Source: an uncultured Alphaproteobacteria bacterium
GTDB taxonomy: Bacteria > Pseudomonadota > Alphaproteobacteria > Rs-D84
Length of the DNA stretch: 64,000 nucleotides
Assembly: GCA_934230415.1 (NCBI GenBank)
Contig: CAKQEW010000003.1
Coordinates: forward strand, 1 to 64,000
Direction: 5' to 3'
Program-made: the position numbers and the translations under genes
Notes under the pieces: generated by a model
The model's database searches: none
The model's input: only the letters and a program-made list of their open reading frames with translations
Told to the model about the DNA's origin: nothing
Shown: piece by piece, positions 1 to 9,600 of the stretch
Position numbering within the stretch: the first letter of the stretch is position 1
How the letters are laid out: each line of letters begins with the position of its first letter

Positions 1-432
1 TAGGATATGCACATTGACTTAGTCAAAGTTTGGATTTTTCCAAATTCAACTGTCTGCATATCTCTTCTTGAACGATTCTTGATTTGCATCAAAAATCTCT
101 TGATGAGCTGCTTTTATTCACAATGTTTGCGATGTTTATCAGGAACCCTATTCATCTGGTTGTTCCGATAACCGCAGAATTTCAGGGGTTGAGAGGCTTT
201 TTTGTTTTGTCCTCAACTTGAAAGCCCGCATAGTATGTGCCCTATTTCGGAAAAAGTCAAGCGCTTTTTAGAAAATAATTTTGAAAAAATTTCGGGGCGC
301 GCCGGATTTTATCCCCAAGACCGCAGAAATCCGCCATTTTTTATTTTAAATTTTTTTCATTTTTTTCTGATTTTTTATTTTTTGCCCCCGCCCTACGATT
401 CGGTTTTGGCCCAAAATCTGATTCGGATGCCA
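1..432. other. AT-rich region without a convincing gene
   Basis: I see no convincing gene here. Short hairpins are present: TTGACTTAGTCAA near 15-27, TTTGGATTTTTCCAAA near 29-44, and a GTTGAG/CTCAAC stem near 188-216. The stretch from about 240 to 420 is T-rich. A leftward reading frame could begin at 89 behind AAGAGA and run off the left edge, but only about 29 codons are visible. The hairpins could belong to an RNA leader or to spacer DNA; I recognise no RNA family. Confidence 0.4.
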
Positions 433-457
433 CAAAAAAAGACCGCAAAACGCGGTC
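433..457 (-). terminator. Rho-independent terminator of the beta-barrel gene
   Basis: A GACCGC/GCGGTC stem is followed by a run of seven T when read leftward. It lies about 30 bases past the stop codon of the leftward outer-membrane gene. Confidence 0.75.
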
Positions 458-486
458 TGTTTATAGGAATCCGAACGATTCGCACA

Positions 487-1344
487 TCAGAATCGGTACA
501 TAAAGCCTAATTTTACCATCGGATAGAACTTTATATCATCCAATTCATGCTGGGCATCGGCCAGGGCCTGGGCCTTGACATCATTCACATGTTCCTTCAT
601 CGGGTCTGTGGTAACACTTTGCCAGCTGTTTGTGGCGGTATCAAATTTCTGTAATCCGTCAAATGGAACATCCAATCCCAATTGTGCCGACCGATTCGTG
701 AACACAACACCCGCGTCCATATATAGCTTGAACCCAGCAAACAGCCCCAGGTCAAACCCAGCGCCCAGGTACGGCCCAGAATATTTCCAATCTGCACGCG
801 CGGTACCGTGAACGCCACCGCCGGTATAGCGGTATAATTCATCCATCAGTTTGAATTCAAACGATTCGGATGGCAAACCATCAATTTTGCCCGCCAGTGC
901 CGCATCCACCGCCAGTTTTCCAGTATAATACCCACCGGTCAGACGAATTCCGCCCATAAACCACGCATCACCAAATGGGTAAAAGTCCACCAAGGCCGCC
1001 ACGTGGTATGCATCAATCGTACCATCATTAATGGTCAGGTTATCGCCAATATCCACCCCATCGCTGCCCATGGCAGAATCCACCGCGGAATTAATTGCAG
1101 ACTTAATTGGCTTTGTGCTGGCAAAATCCAGACGCACCCCCAGGCGCTTGGCCCAGAACGAACTAAAATCCTTGTTTGCATAGCCTACAAACCCATTCAG
1201 GCCACTGGTCGCCGATGTGCCGACGCCAAATTGCACGCCATGCGGGAATGCTGTTTGAGATTTTGTCGTGATGGACGCGTCATCAGCATATGCCGTGGTT
1301 GCGGTCATTGCCGCTATAACAATATAAAATGGTGATTTTCTCAT
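487..1344 (-). CDS. Outer-membrane beta-barrel protein
   Basis: This is a 285-residue exported protein. The start at 1344 was chosen because it gives a clean signal peptide (MRKSPFYIVIAAMTATTAYA) and has AGGGGG upstream; the open frame extends a further 22 codons without support. The mature part alternates aromatic and glycine residues in many short strands, for example around GIRLTGGYYTG and LGAGFDLGLF, and ends in YRF. A terminal Phe is the usual BAM recognition signal of outer-membrane barrels. An acidic, low-complexity loop (around SAMGSDGVDIGDN) looks surface-exposed. The specific function is unknown. It is divergent from the secreted protein at 1459 and is closed by its own terminator. 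Confidence 0.75.
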   Translation of the reverse strand: MRKSPFYIVIAAMTATTAYADDASITTKSQTAFPHGVQFGVGTSATSGLNGFVGYANKDFSSFWAKRLGVRLDFASTKPIKSAINSAVDSAMGSDGVDIGDNLTINDGTIDAYHVAALVDFYPFGDAWFMGGIRLTGGYYTGKLAVDAALAGKIDGLPSESFEFKLMDELYRYTGGGVHGTARADWKYSGPYLGAGFDLGLFAGFKLYMDAGVVFTNRSAQLGLDVPFDGLQKFDTATNSWQSVTTDPMKEHVNDVKAQALADAQHELDDIKFYPMVKLGFMYRF

Positions 1345-1422
1345 GGGACCCCCTGGTGATTTGTTATGATTATATTCTGGATAATAACAAATCGCACGCA
1401 CGCCGCGCAAGCAAATTTTCTG

Positions 1423-1451
1423 TTTAATTCAGGGCCATTTTGTGATATTAT
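1423..1451 (+). promoter_or_regulatory. Promoter for a possibly leaderless mRNA
   Basis: The -10 box TATTAT lies at 1446-1451 and a weak -35 (TTTAAT) at 1423-1428 with 17-base spacing. Transcription would start at about 1458, directly at the ATG at 1459. No Shine-Dalgarno is visible. Confidence 0.45.
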
Positions 1452-1458
1452 TCGTGGT

Positions 1459-2688
1459 ATGAAGACGAAGATTTTAATTTTTTCGTCCCTGCTGTCTTTA
1501 TGCGGGGCGAATGTGGCGCACGCATCCGAATGCATCGGTGCGGGCTGTGACGTGCAACCGATAATTTCTGAACCGACACAAATCGGCATTATCCAGACCC
1601 CAGACGTCGTAGCCGATGTCATTGGATACGATGCGCCGGTTGAATACACGTATGCCGAACAAATCCCCATGCGCCAGGTAAAGTTACTGACGGTGAAACC
1701 GGTGGAATATGATGACCGACCAGCACTGTGGGACGGGACAGATGGCACATATCGCCAACAGAAATACGATAAAACCGTTGATTGGCGTGATGGCGTGCCA
1801 ATTTGGGACGATTCCATTGTTTCATACCGGGACAAGGATTTTTCAGACTGGTTCCTGGAACCATTGCCAGAACTGTATATTCGTGATGTGGATGCGCCGA
1901 CGGACGTGGCCACGGAACTGTACAATCAAAATATGGCAGATGCCGCGGCGACGCGTGCCCGGGTTGAAGAATTGTTGGCCCCGAAAAAGCCGTGCGATAA
2001 CCTGTGGACCGACGATGTGGTTGCACCACGCGATGCATACACGGCCCAGGATATGACCGAAACTGTCCAGGCGGTATTTGGCGCAACCGATGATGGATGC
2101 CCATTTGAAACCGAAACCGAATGCAACATTTGGCGTCGCAAACCAATTGTCCGCGAAACGGTATCACCGCGCAGCCCAAAATTACAGGACGCGCGCATGG
2201 CGGAATTTGTCGCCGCGGCCAGCTGTAATACAGACATTGACGCCACAGATCCAGCGGCGGAACCATTGGTTGCACGCTATAAAATGCTGATGAATTCTGC
2301 GAATGCATGCTGCACAGATGGTTTGGTATATTCATTAAAGCGCGCCGGTGCCAGTGATGGCCTGGTGTACAAATTCATGGCAGACGACGCGAACTTCTAT
2401 GGTTTTGGGGCGCGTTGCCTGATGATGACGGACAAAGAATTGGATACAAAGTATCCGAACACAGCGACCGCGGCGGTCGCCGCGGACGTACGCAACGGAT
2501 GCCTGTGCCGTGGACGTCAATGGTTTAACGCGATGCTGGCGCCATTTAATGATGCATATGCGGCCGTGCCAGAATTCAAGGATGCAAAATTCAATTATAC
2601 ATACACAGACGGCGTTGGACGTGAAATAACCGTCTCTATTAATAACGATGTCCAAAACGTTATGTATCAATTAACACTGTGTCCATAA
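1459..2688 (+). CDS. Secreted cysteine-containing protein of unknown function
   Basis: This 409-residue protein has a signal peptide ending near NVAHA-SE. The start at 1459 gives that signal peptide, although the frame is open from 1366. The mature protein is acidic and carries at least ten cysteines, including CIGAGC just after the signal peptide, an adjacent CC pair, GCLCRG, and a cysteine two residues from the C-terminus. This suggests disulfide bonding in the periplasm or outside the cell. The middle is rich in Asp, Tyr and Trp (around WRDGVPIWDD). No domain was recognised. It lies beside two other large secreted proteins and may belong to the same surface system, which is an inference from position only. 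Confidence 0.7.
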   Translation: MKTKILIFSSLLSLCGANVAHASECIGAGCDVQPIISEPTQIGIIQTPDVVADVIGYDAPVEYTYAEQIPMRQVKLLTVKPVEYDDRPALWDGTDGTYRQQKYDKTVDWRDGVPIWDDSIVSYRDKDFSDWFLEPLPELYIRDVDAPTDVATELYNQNMADAAATRARVEELLAPKKPCDNLWTDDVVAPRDAYTAQDMTETVQAVFGATDDGCPFETETECNIWRRKPIVRETVSPRSPKLQDARMAEFVAAASCNTDIDATDPAAEPLVARYKMLMNSANACCTDGLVYSLKRAGASDGLVYKFMADDANFYGFGARCLMMTDKELDTKYPNTATAAVAADVRNGCLCRGRQWFNAMLAPFNDAYAAVPEFKDAKFNYTYTDGVGREITVSINNDVQNVMYQLTLCP

Positions 2689-2714
2689 AAAACGCGCCAC
2701 TGGCGCGTTTTTTA
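2687..2714. terminator. Bidirectional terminator
   Basis: The stem AACGCGCCA/TGGCGCGTT is flanked by A-runs and T-runs, so it can act on both strands. It separates the rightward gene at 1459 from the leftward gene ending at 2764. Confidence 0.8.
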
Positions 2715-2732
2715 TTAGGACGGGAAAATCCC

Positions 2733-2762
2733 CACAAAAAATGCCGCCCCATGTGGGCGGTG
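2733..2762 (-). terminator. Terminator of the 729-residue secreted protein gene
   Basis: Read leftward, the stem CCGCCC/GGGCGG is followed by a T-rich tract. It starts directly after the stop codon at 2764. Confidence 0.75.
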
Positions 2763-2763
2763 A

Positions 2764-4953
2764 TTATTTTCCGTCTTGGGATTGATTCTTTTGCTGATTA
2801 AAACTGTCGCTGGTCATACGAATTGCAACATTTAATCTGGACAGACATGCACCAACCTCTTTTTGCCCCTTGATCTCGCGTACGGTGCGACAATCAACGA
2901 CCGTGCCATCCACATTGACATACGGAATGCCCGCATCAGCATCTGTTTTTTCGTTTCTTACATTTTTGGCATTAGAATACGCAACGGCAACATCGTTTGC
3001 GACCTGTTTCTTTAATTCTTGGGTTATATTGCCACCGCTGTACATGCTGTACATAAAACTATAGTTTTGACGCAGGCATGTGAACACTTCGTTTGTGGTG
3101 TTTTCGTTATCACAATTACGCGCCCCAGCCAGTTGGATTCCGCGATCATTACTGGTGTTCAGACCGCGACCAGAACTGCTGTCCGAACTGTTGGCGCCGG
3201 CCGCCGCCAGATTAGTTGTCAAAATTGCTTTTTCCAGCTGGGTTTTCAGACGGCGCATCGTCGCATCCAGGTAATCATATTGCGCCTTTAACTGCTGGGT
3301 CATTATTGTGGCCTTTAATGCCATGATATCGCGCATTTCCTGGCGTTTCTTCGCATTCAGATTCTTATTGTCAGATTCACCGATGTTATACACATGCGTT
3401 GTGCACATTGCATACTGCGGCAAAACATACAGGCTATCATCGGAACATGTTGCTGCTGTTGCTTTATCCAAATCTGTGGTACAAATCTTGTCACCAATCT
3501 GCTTCAGGGTGACCTTGTTTTGCAGCTCTTCTTTTTGATTTGCGGCATAACAGTATTTCTTTATCTCGTCTTCGGTCTTTGCACTGGCTGGGGCGTCCTG
3601 CTCTATCATACGTTGCAGTGTGTCAATATCAATACTGGCCTGCTTTTTGCGATTGCGGAACAATGCGGAATTATCCAAAGCCTCGGACGCACAGCCGATA
3701 CGAATACTGTTACCATCATCGCCATCGGCAACATTTAACCATTCACGACGAACCTGCTCTTTATCCGTCAGCATTTTTACCAATTGGCATCCACCATCCG
3801 ACATCGGCACAACCTGACCAGGTTTACACGGCTGACCACCTATAACACCTTCATTCCCAGGCAATCCACCCTCCATTTCCAATATGGAACGTGATTTACC
3901 GTCCGGACAATTCGCGCTTGAATAGTGCATAACCTGGCCGGGACCACATACATACTGGGCCCACGCGTTACATGTACCATTCAGCATCATATAAATATCA
4001 GAAATATCCACACCAACAGACTGGGCCATAATCAGTGCATCGTACAATTCATCCAACACATTGTTGTACGGGTCAAAGAATTTCAGCGCGCGCTGCTTGA
4101 ACGCACGGGCGCGTTTCGGCCCAGTGCAATTGTTTCCGGTTGTTTCACTGCACCCCGCATATGTGAATGTGGCACGCATTGCCGATTGCAACGATTTCAT
4201 ATGCGTTTCGGCATTTTCAATTTTTTCGTAAATTTGTCCGGTGATTTGCTGGCGTGCCAATACGTCCGCAGAAACCCCAGACGCGGCCGCGGCAACCTGG
4301 GTTGCGGTCAGACCAGTGTCAGACGTTGCGGTCGCTGTTGGCTGGACATTTGCGGTCGCCACAGACTGGGCATCTGCCAATGCCTGGGCGGTTAATTCTT
4401 TCTGTTGGGTCAATGCGTTTTGCAATTGGGCAACCGTTTCAGCATTTTGTTGTGCCATTGTTTGCTGCATCTGTTGCATCTGCTGCTGCATTGCCTGTAA
4501 TTGTTGGGCATTTTGTTGCGCCGCCGCCTGGGCCGCGGCCGTTTGTGCCGCCGCGGTTTGTGCATTTGCCCGTGCCGTGGAATTCGCAACCAGTTGTGCC
4601 GATATATACTGAATTAAATCGTCTTCATACTTCTGGCAACTGTCGTTTGATTGAATGCATCCTGCAACAATAGACGACGCAATATCCATAGTTGTACATC
4701 CGCCCGATGCACATTTCGGCTGGGCACAGCGCAGGACAACCGCATTGCAATTACTGAAATCTGCCGTCGCCGGCGTACCGGTTGCGGTTGCACGACTGTT
4801 CATCATGGTGTTCCATGCGTTATTGTTCATGGCCCCGGCATTACCGTTATACGCGGTCAGGTTATTACCCGCCGTTGTCGGCACCACGGCCACCGCCGGC
4901 CCCATGTGTACCAGCGCCAACGCCACCACTAAAAAGTTTGTTATGGATTTCAT
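2764..4953 (-). CDS. Large secreted cysteine-rich coiled-coil protein
   Basis: This 729-residue protein starts with a signal peptide cleaved near GPAVA. An N-terminal cysteine-containing block (CNAVVLRCAQPKCASGGC) comes first. A long Ala/Gln-rich coiled-coil region follows at about residues 120-195, containing runs such as QQLQAMQQQMQQMQQ. The remainder is mainly helical with scattered cysteine pairs, including CGPGQ, CPDG and CKPGQ motifs typical of small disulfide-bonded modules. No catalytic motif is visible. The architecture suggests an extracytoplasmic structural or adhesive protein. It lies between two other large secreted proteins and may be part of one surface apparatus, but I cannot assign a family. 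Confidence 0.75.
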   Translation of the reverse strand: MKSITNFLVVALALVHMGPAVAVVPTTAGNNLTAYNGNAGAMNNNAWNTMMNSRATATGTPATADFSNCNAVVLRCAQPKCASGGCTTMDIASSIVAGCIQSNDSCQKYEDDLIQYISAQLVANSTARANAQTAAAQTAAAQAAAQQNAQQLQAMQQQMQQMQQTMAQQNAETVAQLQNALTQQKELTAQALADAQSVATANVQPTATATSDTGLTATQVAAAASGVSADVLARQQITGQIYEKIENAETHMKSLQSAMRATFTYAGCSETTGNNCTGPKRARAFKQRALKFFDPYNNVLDELYDALIMAQSVGVDISDIYMMLNGTCNAWAQYVCGPGQVMHYSSANCPDGKSRSILEMEGGLPGNEGVIGGQPCKPGQVVPMSDGGCQLVKMLTDKEQVRREWLNVADGDDGNSIRIGCASEALDNSALFRNRKKQASIDIDTLQRMIEQDAPASAKTEDEIKKYCYAANQKEELQNKVTLKQIGDKICTTDLDKATAATCSDDSLYVLPQYAMCTTHVYNIGESDNKNLNAKKRQEMRDIMALKATIMTQQLKAQYDYLDATMRRLKTQLEKAILTTNLAAAGANSSDSSSGRGLNTSNDRGIQLAGARNCDNENTTNEVFTCLRQNYSFMYSMYSGGNITQELKKQVANDVAVAYSNAKNVRNEKTDADAGIPYVNVDGTVVDCRTVREIKGQKEVGACLSRLNVAIRMTSDSFNQQKNQSQDGK

Positions 4954-5048
4954 ACTCTCTCTGTATGCGTAATTTTAACATAAAAACCGCGAACTGGAAA
5001 GATAAAAAATCATCAATATTGCATATTTCTGTTGTGCGCGAATAGCGT

Positions 5049-5076
5049 TTGACAAAAATAATTTTTGTATTAAAAT
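5049..5076 (+). promoter_or_regulatory. Strong promoter for a leaderless mRNA
   Basis: A perfect -35 (TTGACA, 5049-5054) is followed after 16 bases by a -10 TAAAAT (5071-5076). The predicted start site at about 5083 leaves 2-3 bases before the ATG at 5086, and there is no Shine-Dalgarno. Confidence 0.7.
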
Positions 5077-5085
5077 ACTGACACA

Positions 5086-6612
5086 ATGATTGAATACAAA
5101 GACAAAAAAATTTTATCACTGGATTGGTCGGATATTGATGAAAACCTTAATCTGGCGACGCCACATTGTTATGCTGATTTGGACGCAGACTGCACATTGC
5201 GGTACACCACGGCGTCCGGCACGGTTATGACATATCCATTGCGCCAGTACAAGGGTCGTTATTACTGTGAATTATCCCGGCGGACAATTTCCGGGGTCAC
5301 TGTACGTCAACTGGCCCTGCCATTGTTTCGCGATGACGTTCTGATTGGTGCGCGGTCTGTTGCACTGGGACACAATGGGGCCACTTTCCGATGCACGAAT
5401 ATCGCGGATGCCGTGCGCGCCGCGCGGGATGCAAAAATCACAAAAAAATTTAAGTATGAATTATGGAAACATAATGCCCACTTTCACGCCAACGACGACC
5501 CTGATGTACACATGGTCATTACGAACGCATTGGAACGGACATTACGCCAGGCCCACCCATTATCAATGGCGATGCGGCGGCATCTGGCGAACACGGCAAT
5601 AAATATAGGGCGCGTCTATGATGCGGTTATTGCGTTTCAGAAAAAGTACCCGTTACGCGACAATTTACTGGAAATCAGCGGCGCCACACTGGATGAATTA
5701 ATCCAGACGGTTGCATTACCAAAATCTGATACGTGCATAGGCAAATCAGCAACCCGCCGGTTAAAGCACACACCGGTCAGCCACACTGAAATGAACCAGA
5801 TGGTCAGCATAGGATACAAAAATCCTGGGGCATTTCCGTACGAATGGATACGCAACATTCCGCCGGCCCAACGTGGCGATGTGACGGCACAATTACACGC
5901 CGCCATGCGTGACGCCGCGATAAAATCATATTGCCCCGACCAACCATCGGCATGTATGCGTATGGAACCGGCAATGGACGAATTGGCCGCAAAAATGTCT
6001 GAAATATTGCACCTGGATGTAGATATCACATATATCGCCCCCGGGCATTTTGCAAAGGCACACCAGATTTGCGTCGCCGGTGCCAAACCATACATCCTGA
6101 AAACATATCACAGCAACTGCTGCTATGACGAGGTTGCCCAATGGAACCACGACACAGAATTACAAAATTCTTTCTTGGTCGGTGGCCGCAAATACCAGGG
6201 CCAGATACGATTTCGCAAAATCGCGACGGCGGGTTTAAGCAACCAACGCGGTGAAATATACCTGGTGGCACCAATGGCCATGGGCCAGCCAGAACCAATT
6301 CCCACGCATCCGTACACCCGGTTCAAATGGTATCAATTATACGATACGGCCCCAAATCGCCATGGCAACACAATTATTGATTGTGGCGCCATTGATATAC
6401 ACCCTGGTTTTCGTGGCAAACCATACATGACAAAAATTATAAACACTGTCCTATATCGCCCATGGGATGATTTGTCAATTGTGCTGAAAAAATACAAGTC
6501 CAAACAAATTCGCGATACCGTTAATTTCATGAATGAATACACCAACAGCGCGATACCAAATTATAATACAATTAATGCAAAACTGGTCTTTCTGGACCAA
6601 AAGACACGATAA
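5086..6612 (+). CDS. Unrecognised 508-residue protein with kinase-like segments
   Basis: There is no signal peptide or transmembrane helix, so the protein is probably cytoplasmic or an exported effector. The N-terminal third is beta-rich and the middle is helical. The C-terminal part has segments reminiscent of a minimal protein-kinase-like fold: GHFAKAHQI followed by PYILKTYH (like a glycine loop and the strand-3 lysine), and later RHGNTIIDCGAIDI (like a shortened H-x-N catalytic loop and D-x-G). This is motif resemblance only. The gene is flanked by genes for exported proteins, has its own strong promoter and terminator, and seems to be transcribed alone. It could equally be an unrelated lineage-specific protein. 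Confidence 0.6.
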   Translation: MIEYKDKKILSLDWSDIDENLNLATPHCYADLDADCTLRYTTASGTVMTYPLRQYKGRYYCELSRRTISGVTVRQLALPLFRDDVLIGARSVALGHNGATFRCTNIADAVRAARDAKITKKFKYELWKHNAHFHANDDPDVHMVITNALERTLRQAHPLSMAMRRHLANTAINIGRVYDAVIAFQKKYPLRDNLLEISGATLDELIQTVALPKSDTCIGKSATRRLKHTPVSHTEMNQMVSIGYKNPGAFPYEWIRNIPPAQRGDVTAQLHAAMRDAAIKSYCPDQPSACMRMEPAMDELAAKMSEILHLDVDITYIAPGHFAKAHQICVAGAKPYILKTYHSNCCYDEVAQWNHDTELQNSFLVGGRKYQGQIRFRKIATAGLSNQRGEIYLVAPMAMGQPEPIPTHPYTRFKWYQLYDTAPNRHGNTIIDCGAIDIHPGFRGKPYMTKIINTVLYRPWDDLSIVLKKYKSKQIRDTVNFMNEYTNSAIPNYNTINAKLVFLDQKTR

Positions 6613-6639
6613 AAAACGGGGCCAAAGCCCCGTTTTTTT
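6611..6639. terminator. Bidirectional terminator (CGGGGC type)
   Basis: The stem ACGGGGC/GCCCCGT is flanked by A6 and T7. It serves both the rightward gene ending at 6612 and the leftward gene ending at 6641. Confidence 0.85.
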
Positions 6640-6640
6640 A

Positions 6641-9600
6641 TTATTCCACACTGGTGGTGATTATGTCACCGTATGTGCCGGCCTCGTCCCCACCGACATA
6701 GCAACTGATGTGACGGCCAACATTGTTCATCCATTCGTTGTATGCCGCCTTTTGCGCCGCGGTCAGGTTTGCCTCCTGGATATCCTTGGTCGCATGGTAT
6801 ACGGCGAAACCACTGCCAACGCCAACCAATGTTGCACCAATCGCAGATGCCGTCGGCGTCACCCACTTTTTATCATCGGTTTTGTCCGTACCGGTATCCT
6901 GAGCCGCCTGGCATGCAATTCTCAGGCTGATCATTGCGGCAGAAAAATCACTCTTACCATCTGAGCAATCTTTGTCCTCGGCGCCGCAAGTTTTTAGCTT
7001 TGCCGCTGCATTCTGTACCGTCGTGATAAGAGTACCATCCACATCGCACTCCTTGGCCGCACGAACCGCCGCCGGCATGTATGTAAGCTGGATATCGGTG
7101 ACACTGGCAGAAGCACCCAAAGCATTGTCAGCATATTTCACACACTGCTTCGCCCAACCTTCGGCACTCTTGGTGTCTTCAGACTTATTCAATCCGGTCA
7201 GGGCACCAAATGCCTTGCCATTTGCGATTGAACTGCCCAAATATGCGCCACCGACCGTGCCACCCAATGCACCAATCGCCGTCAGCCATCCGCGTACGCG
7301 TTCCTGGCTCTTGGCCTGGTCTGCGGTGGCCTCGTCCGCAACGGCGTTTGCGATTTCATCCAAATCTGAATTTGGAATCCAGCTGCCACAGGTAAAGCTG
7401 TCGCCGACAGCAAAGTACGCCGTGGACCAATTCGTGCCAGACTGCAGTTTTTCCTGAATCCGTTTGTCATCGGATTGCAGTGTCACACGCACACGACAGA
7501 ACGAACCATACAAATCGTTGCTGGCGGTGAACTGGTTGGCCTTTAACCCATTGACAGAATACGTCTTGGGCACGGTATTGGATTTCAGTTTCACCCACAT
7601 ATATGTGCTGCCGTTGTCACGGGCACCGGTGATGCCACCCTGGTTGCTGGCCAGGCACATATTCTGTTCCTTGGTCAACTTGGCGTTATATTTCGCCTGG
7701 GCTTCTTTTTCAATATCGTACAACAGGTCACGGAACAACGACGATGCCGCCGCAGATTGCGCATATGTATCATAGGCAACCATTACCTTTTGGTCAAACA
7801 CATTACCGTCTGAATCAACCGTATTGCATGTGCCCTGGTCACCAGATGCATTGGTGCACAACGCATTGCCATTTTCATCGTATGATTGAACCTGATCTTT
7901 GCTGGCCGTTATCTGTGTTGATGCGCCGGCATCAATCCATCCACCACGAACATCGGTTGCATCGCCCCATGAACTGGTAACTGTTTGGGAGTTCATGTCA
8001 ATCTTGCTCTTTTCAATGGCCAACTGTTCCTGGCATGCGGATGCGTTTTTAACCGTATCCAGGCACAACCCCAATACAATTGTGTAATCCAGAACACCGC
8101 CAACCTTGTTCATAGATTTGTTAAATGACGCATCATTCGTCTTGGTCAGGTCGGAATAGATATCTGTACGATTGCGATAGCAATTTACATAATCCGTACC
8201 ACACATTGTTTTAACACAGCTGGTTGCAACCGACTGACACTGCTTTTTCATTTGTGCCAATGCCGCGTCACTGAAACTGTTTGCCAATGTCGCGTTCAGG
8301 GATGCAACAACGCCAATCGGATCGGCACCGGCACCACCATCGTATTCTGGGAACAATGCCTTAAACGCGTCACTGTTAATATATGTATATGAATATGTGC
8401 CCGCTGAATTCAGGTTCGTCGCCGCATATTTGCAGTTTGCATCTGTATTCACCACGGACGCGCATCCGCGTTCAATATCATCATATGTTGCCGTGCCATT
8501 AATGGACTTGTCGTTACCCTTAAACACCGCAGAATAACATGCCGCACCGACACCGCCACCACATACGCGCATTGCACATGTTTTGATGGTTTCTGTACAT
8601 TTCTGCTTTGCCCGCGTGTCAAATTGATTCACCAGGTCGCTGATTTTCGCCTTCATACTGGCATTCATGCGCGCAGAATACGCGTTGTCATAAACGTCCG
8701 CCTGGTTATCTTCGTCTTTTAACTGGGACGCCGTTGGCATCACGCCATTGCCCACGAATGTGGCATAGCAATACTTGTTCGCACCAATCGTGTTCATGCA
8801 TGAATTTTTGATGTATGATGCAATTGCAGACGTACTGACCATATCGGTGGTTACAGACGCCGTGGTTGCATCGGTGGTGCCGGCGTTAATGTTGTCCGCC
8901 TGGGCAACTGTTTCACTGGACGCCCCCTCATAACACTTGTATGGGTTTTCCGCACACGCATTCAGGATACATTGGTCAACAACCTTGTAACACGTGGAAA
9001 CCGCATTAATCGCCGCCAATGATGCGCCTTCGTCAATCATTTCGCCGATACGGCTGGTGGCGGTTGGTGTGGTTGTTGTGGTTGAACCGAACAATTCCTG
9101 TTTACCTTCGGACTGGCAACGCGCCAATGTGGAATCACAGAAAATCATCTGCTTTTTAAATTCGGCGCTGGTCGTGCACAGTTCAAAATCCGCGCCGCAA
9201 ACATTATCTTTCTTCAGGCACGACGTATAACGTCTGATGCAATTTGATGTGTCGTATTGATTGGAAATCGCTGCCGCGGTAATCATCTGGCCCAGGACAC
9301 TGCCGTCTGTGGGGTATGTGTAATCTGTAACCTCGCCCGCGGTGTTCTTGGACGCAACGTTGGCCAATGCCGTTGTACTGGATGTGCCGAACAGGCTGTT
9401 TATCCCAGACGTGCTGCACTGGGCCAATGTGGACAGGCATTGTGGCATTTTCGCGTGGAACAGAACCTTGTTTGTGCATTCTTCAAAACCAGAACCACAG
9501 GCATCGCCGCCCTTGATACATGCGGTATATGCATCAATGCACTCCGCATTGGCCAGCAAACTGGACGTTGTGCTGGATGTCGTCGTTGTGGTGGTTGACA

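Noticed and set aside
1..89. Possible start of a leftward gene running off the left edge
   Set aside because: Only about 29 codons are visible, with many Lys and Arg and no recognisable motif; hairpins in the same stretch suggest non-coding DNA.
1..200. Possible rRNA spacer or leader RNA
   Set aside because: No 16S, 23S, 5S or tRNA sequence can be recognised in the visible part; hairpins alone are not enough.
202..510. 102-residue rightward open frame at the left edge
   Set aside because: It is a Phe-rich translation of T-rich spacer, crosses the terminator at 433-457 and runs into the beta-barrel gene; no ribosome site.
4241..4673. Rightward frames opposite the 729-residue secreted protein
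   Set aside because: They mirror the Ala/Gln-rich coiled coil and have biased, low-complexity translations rich in Cys, Trp or Pro.
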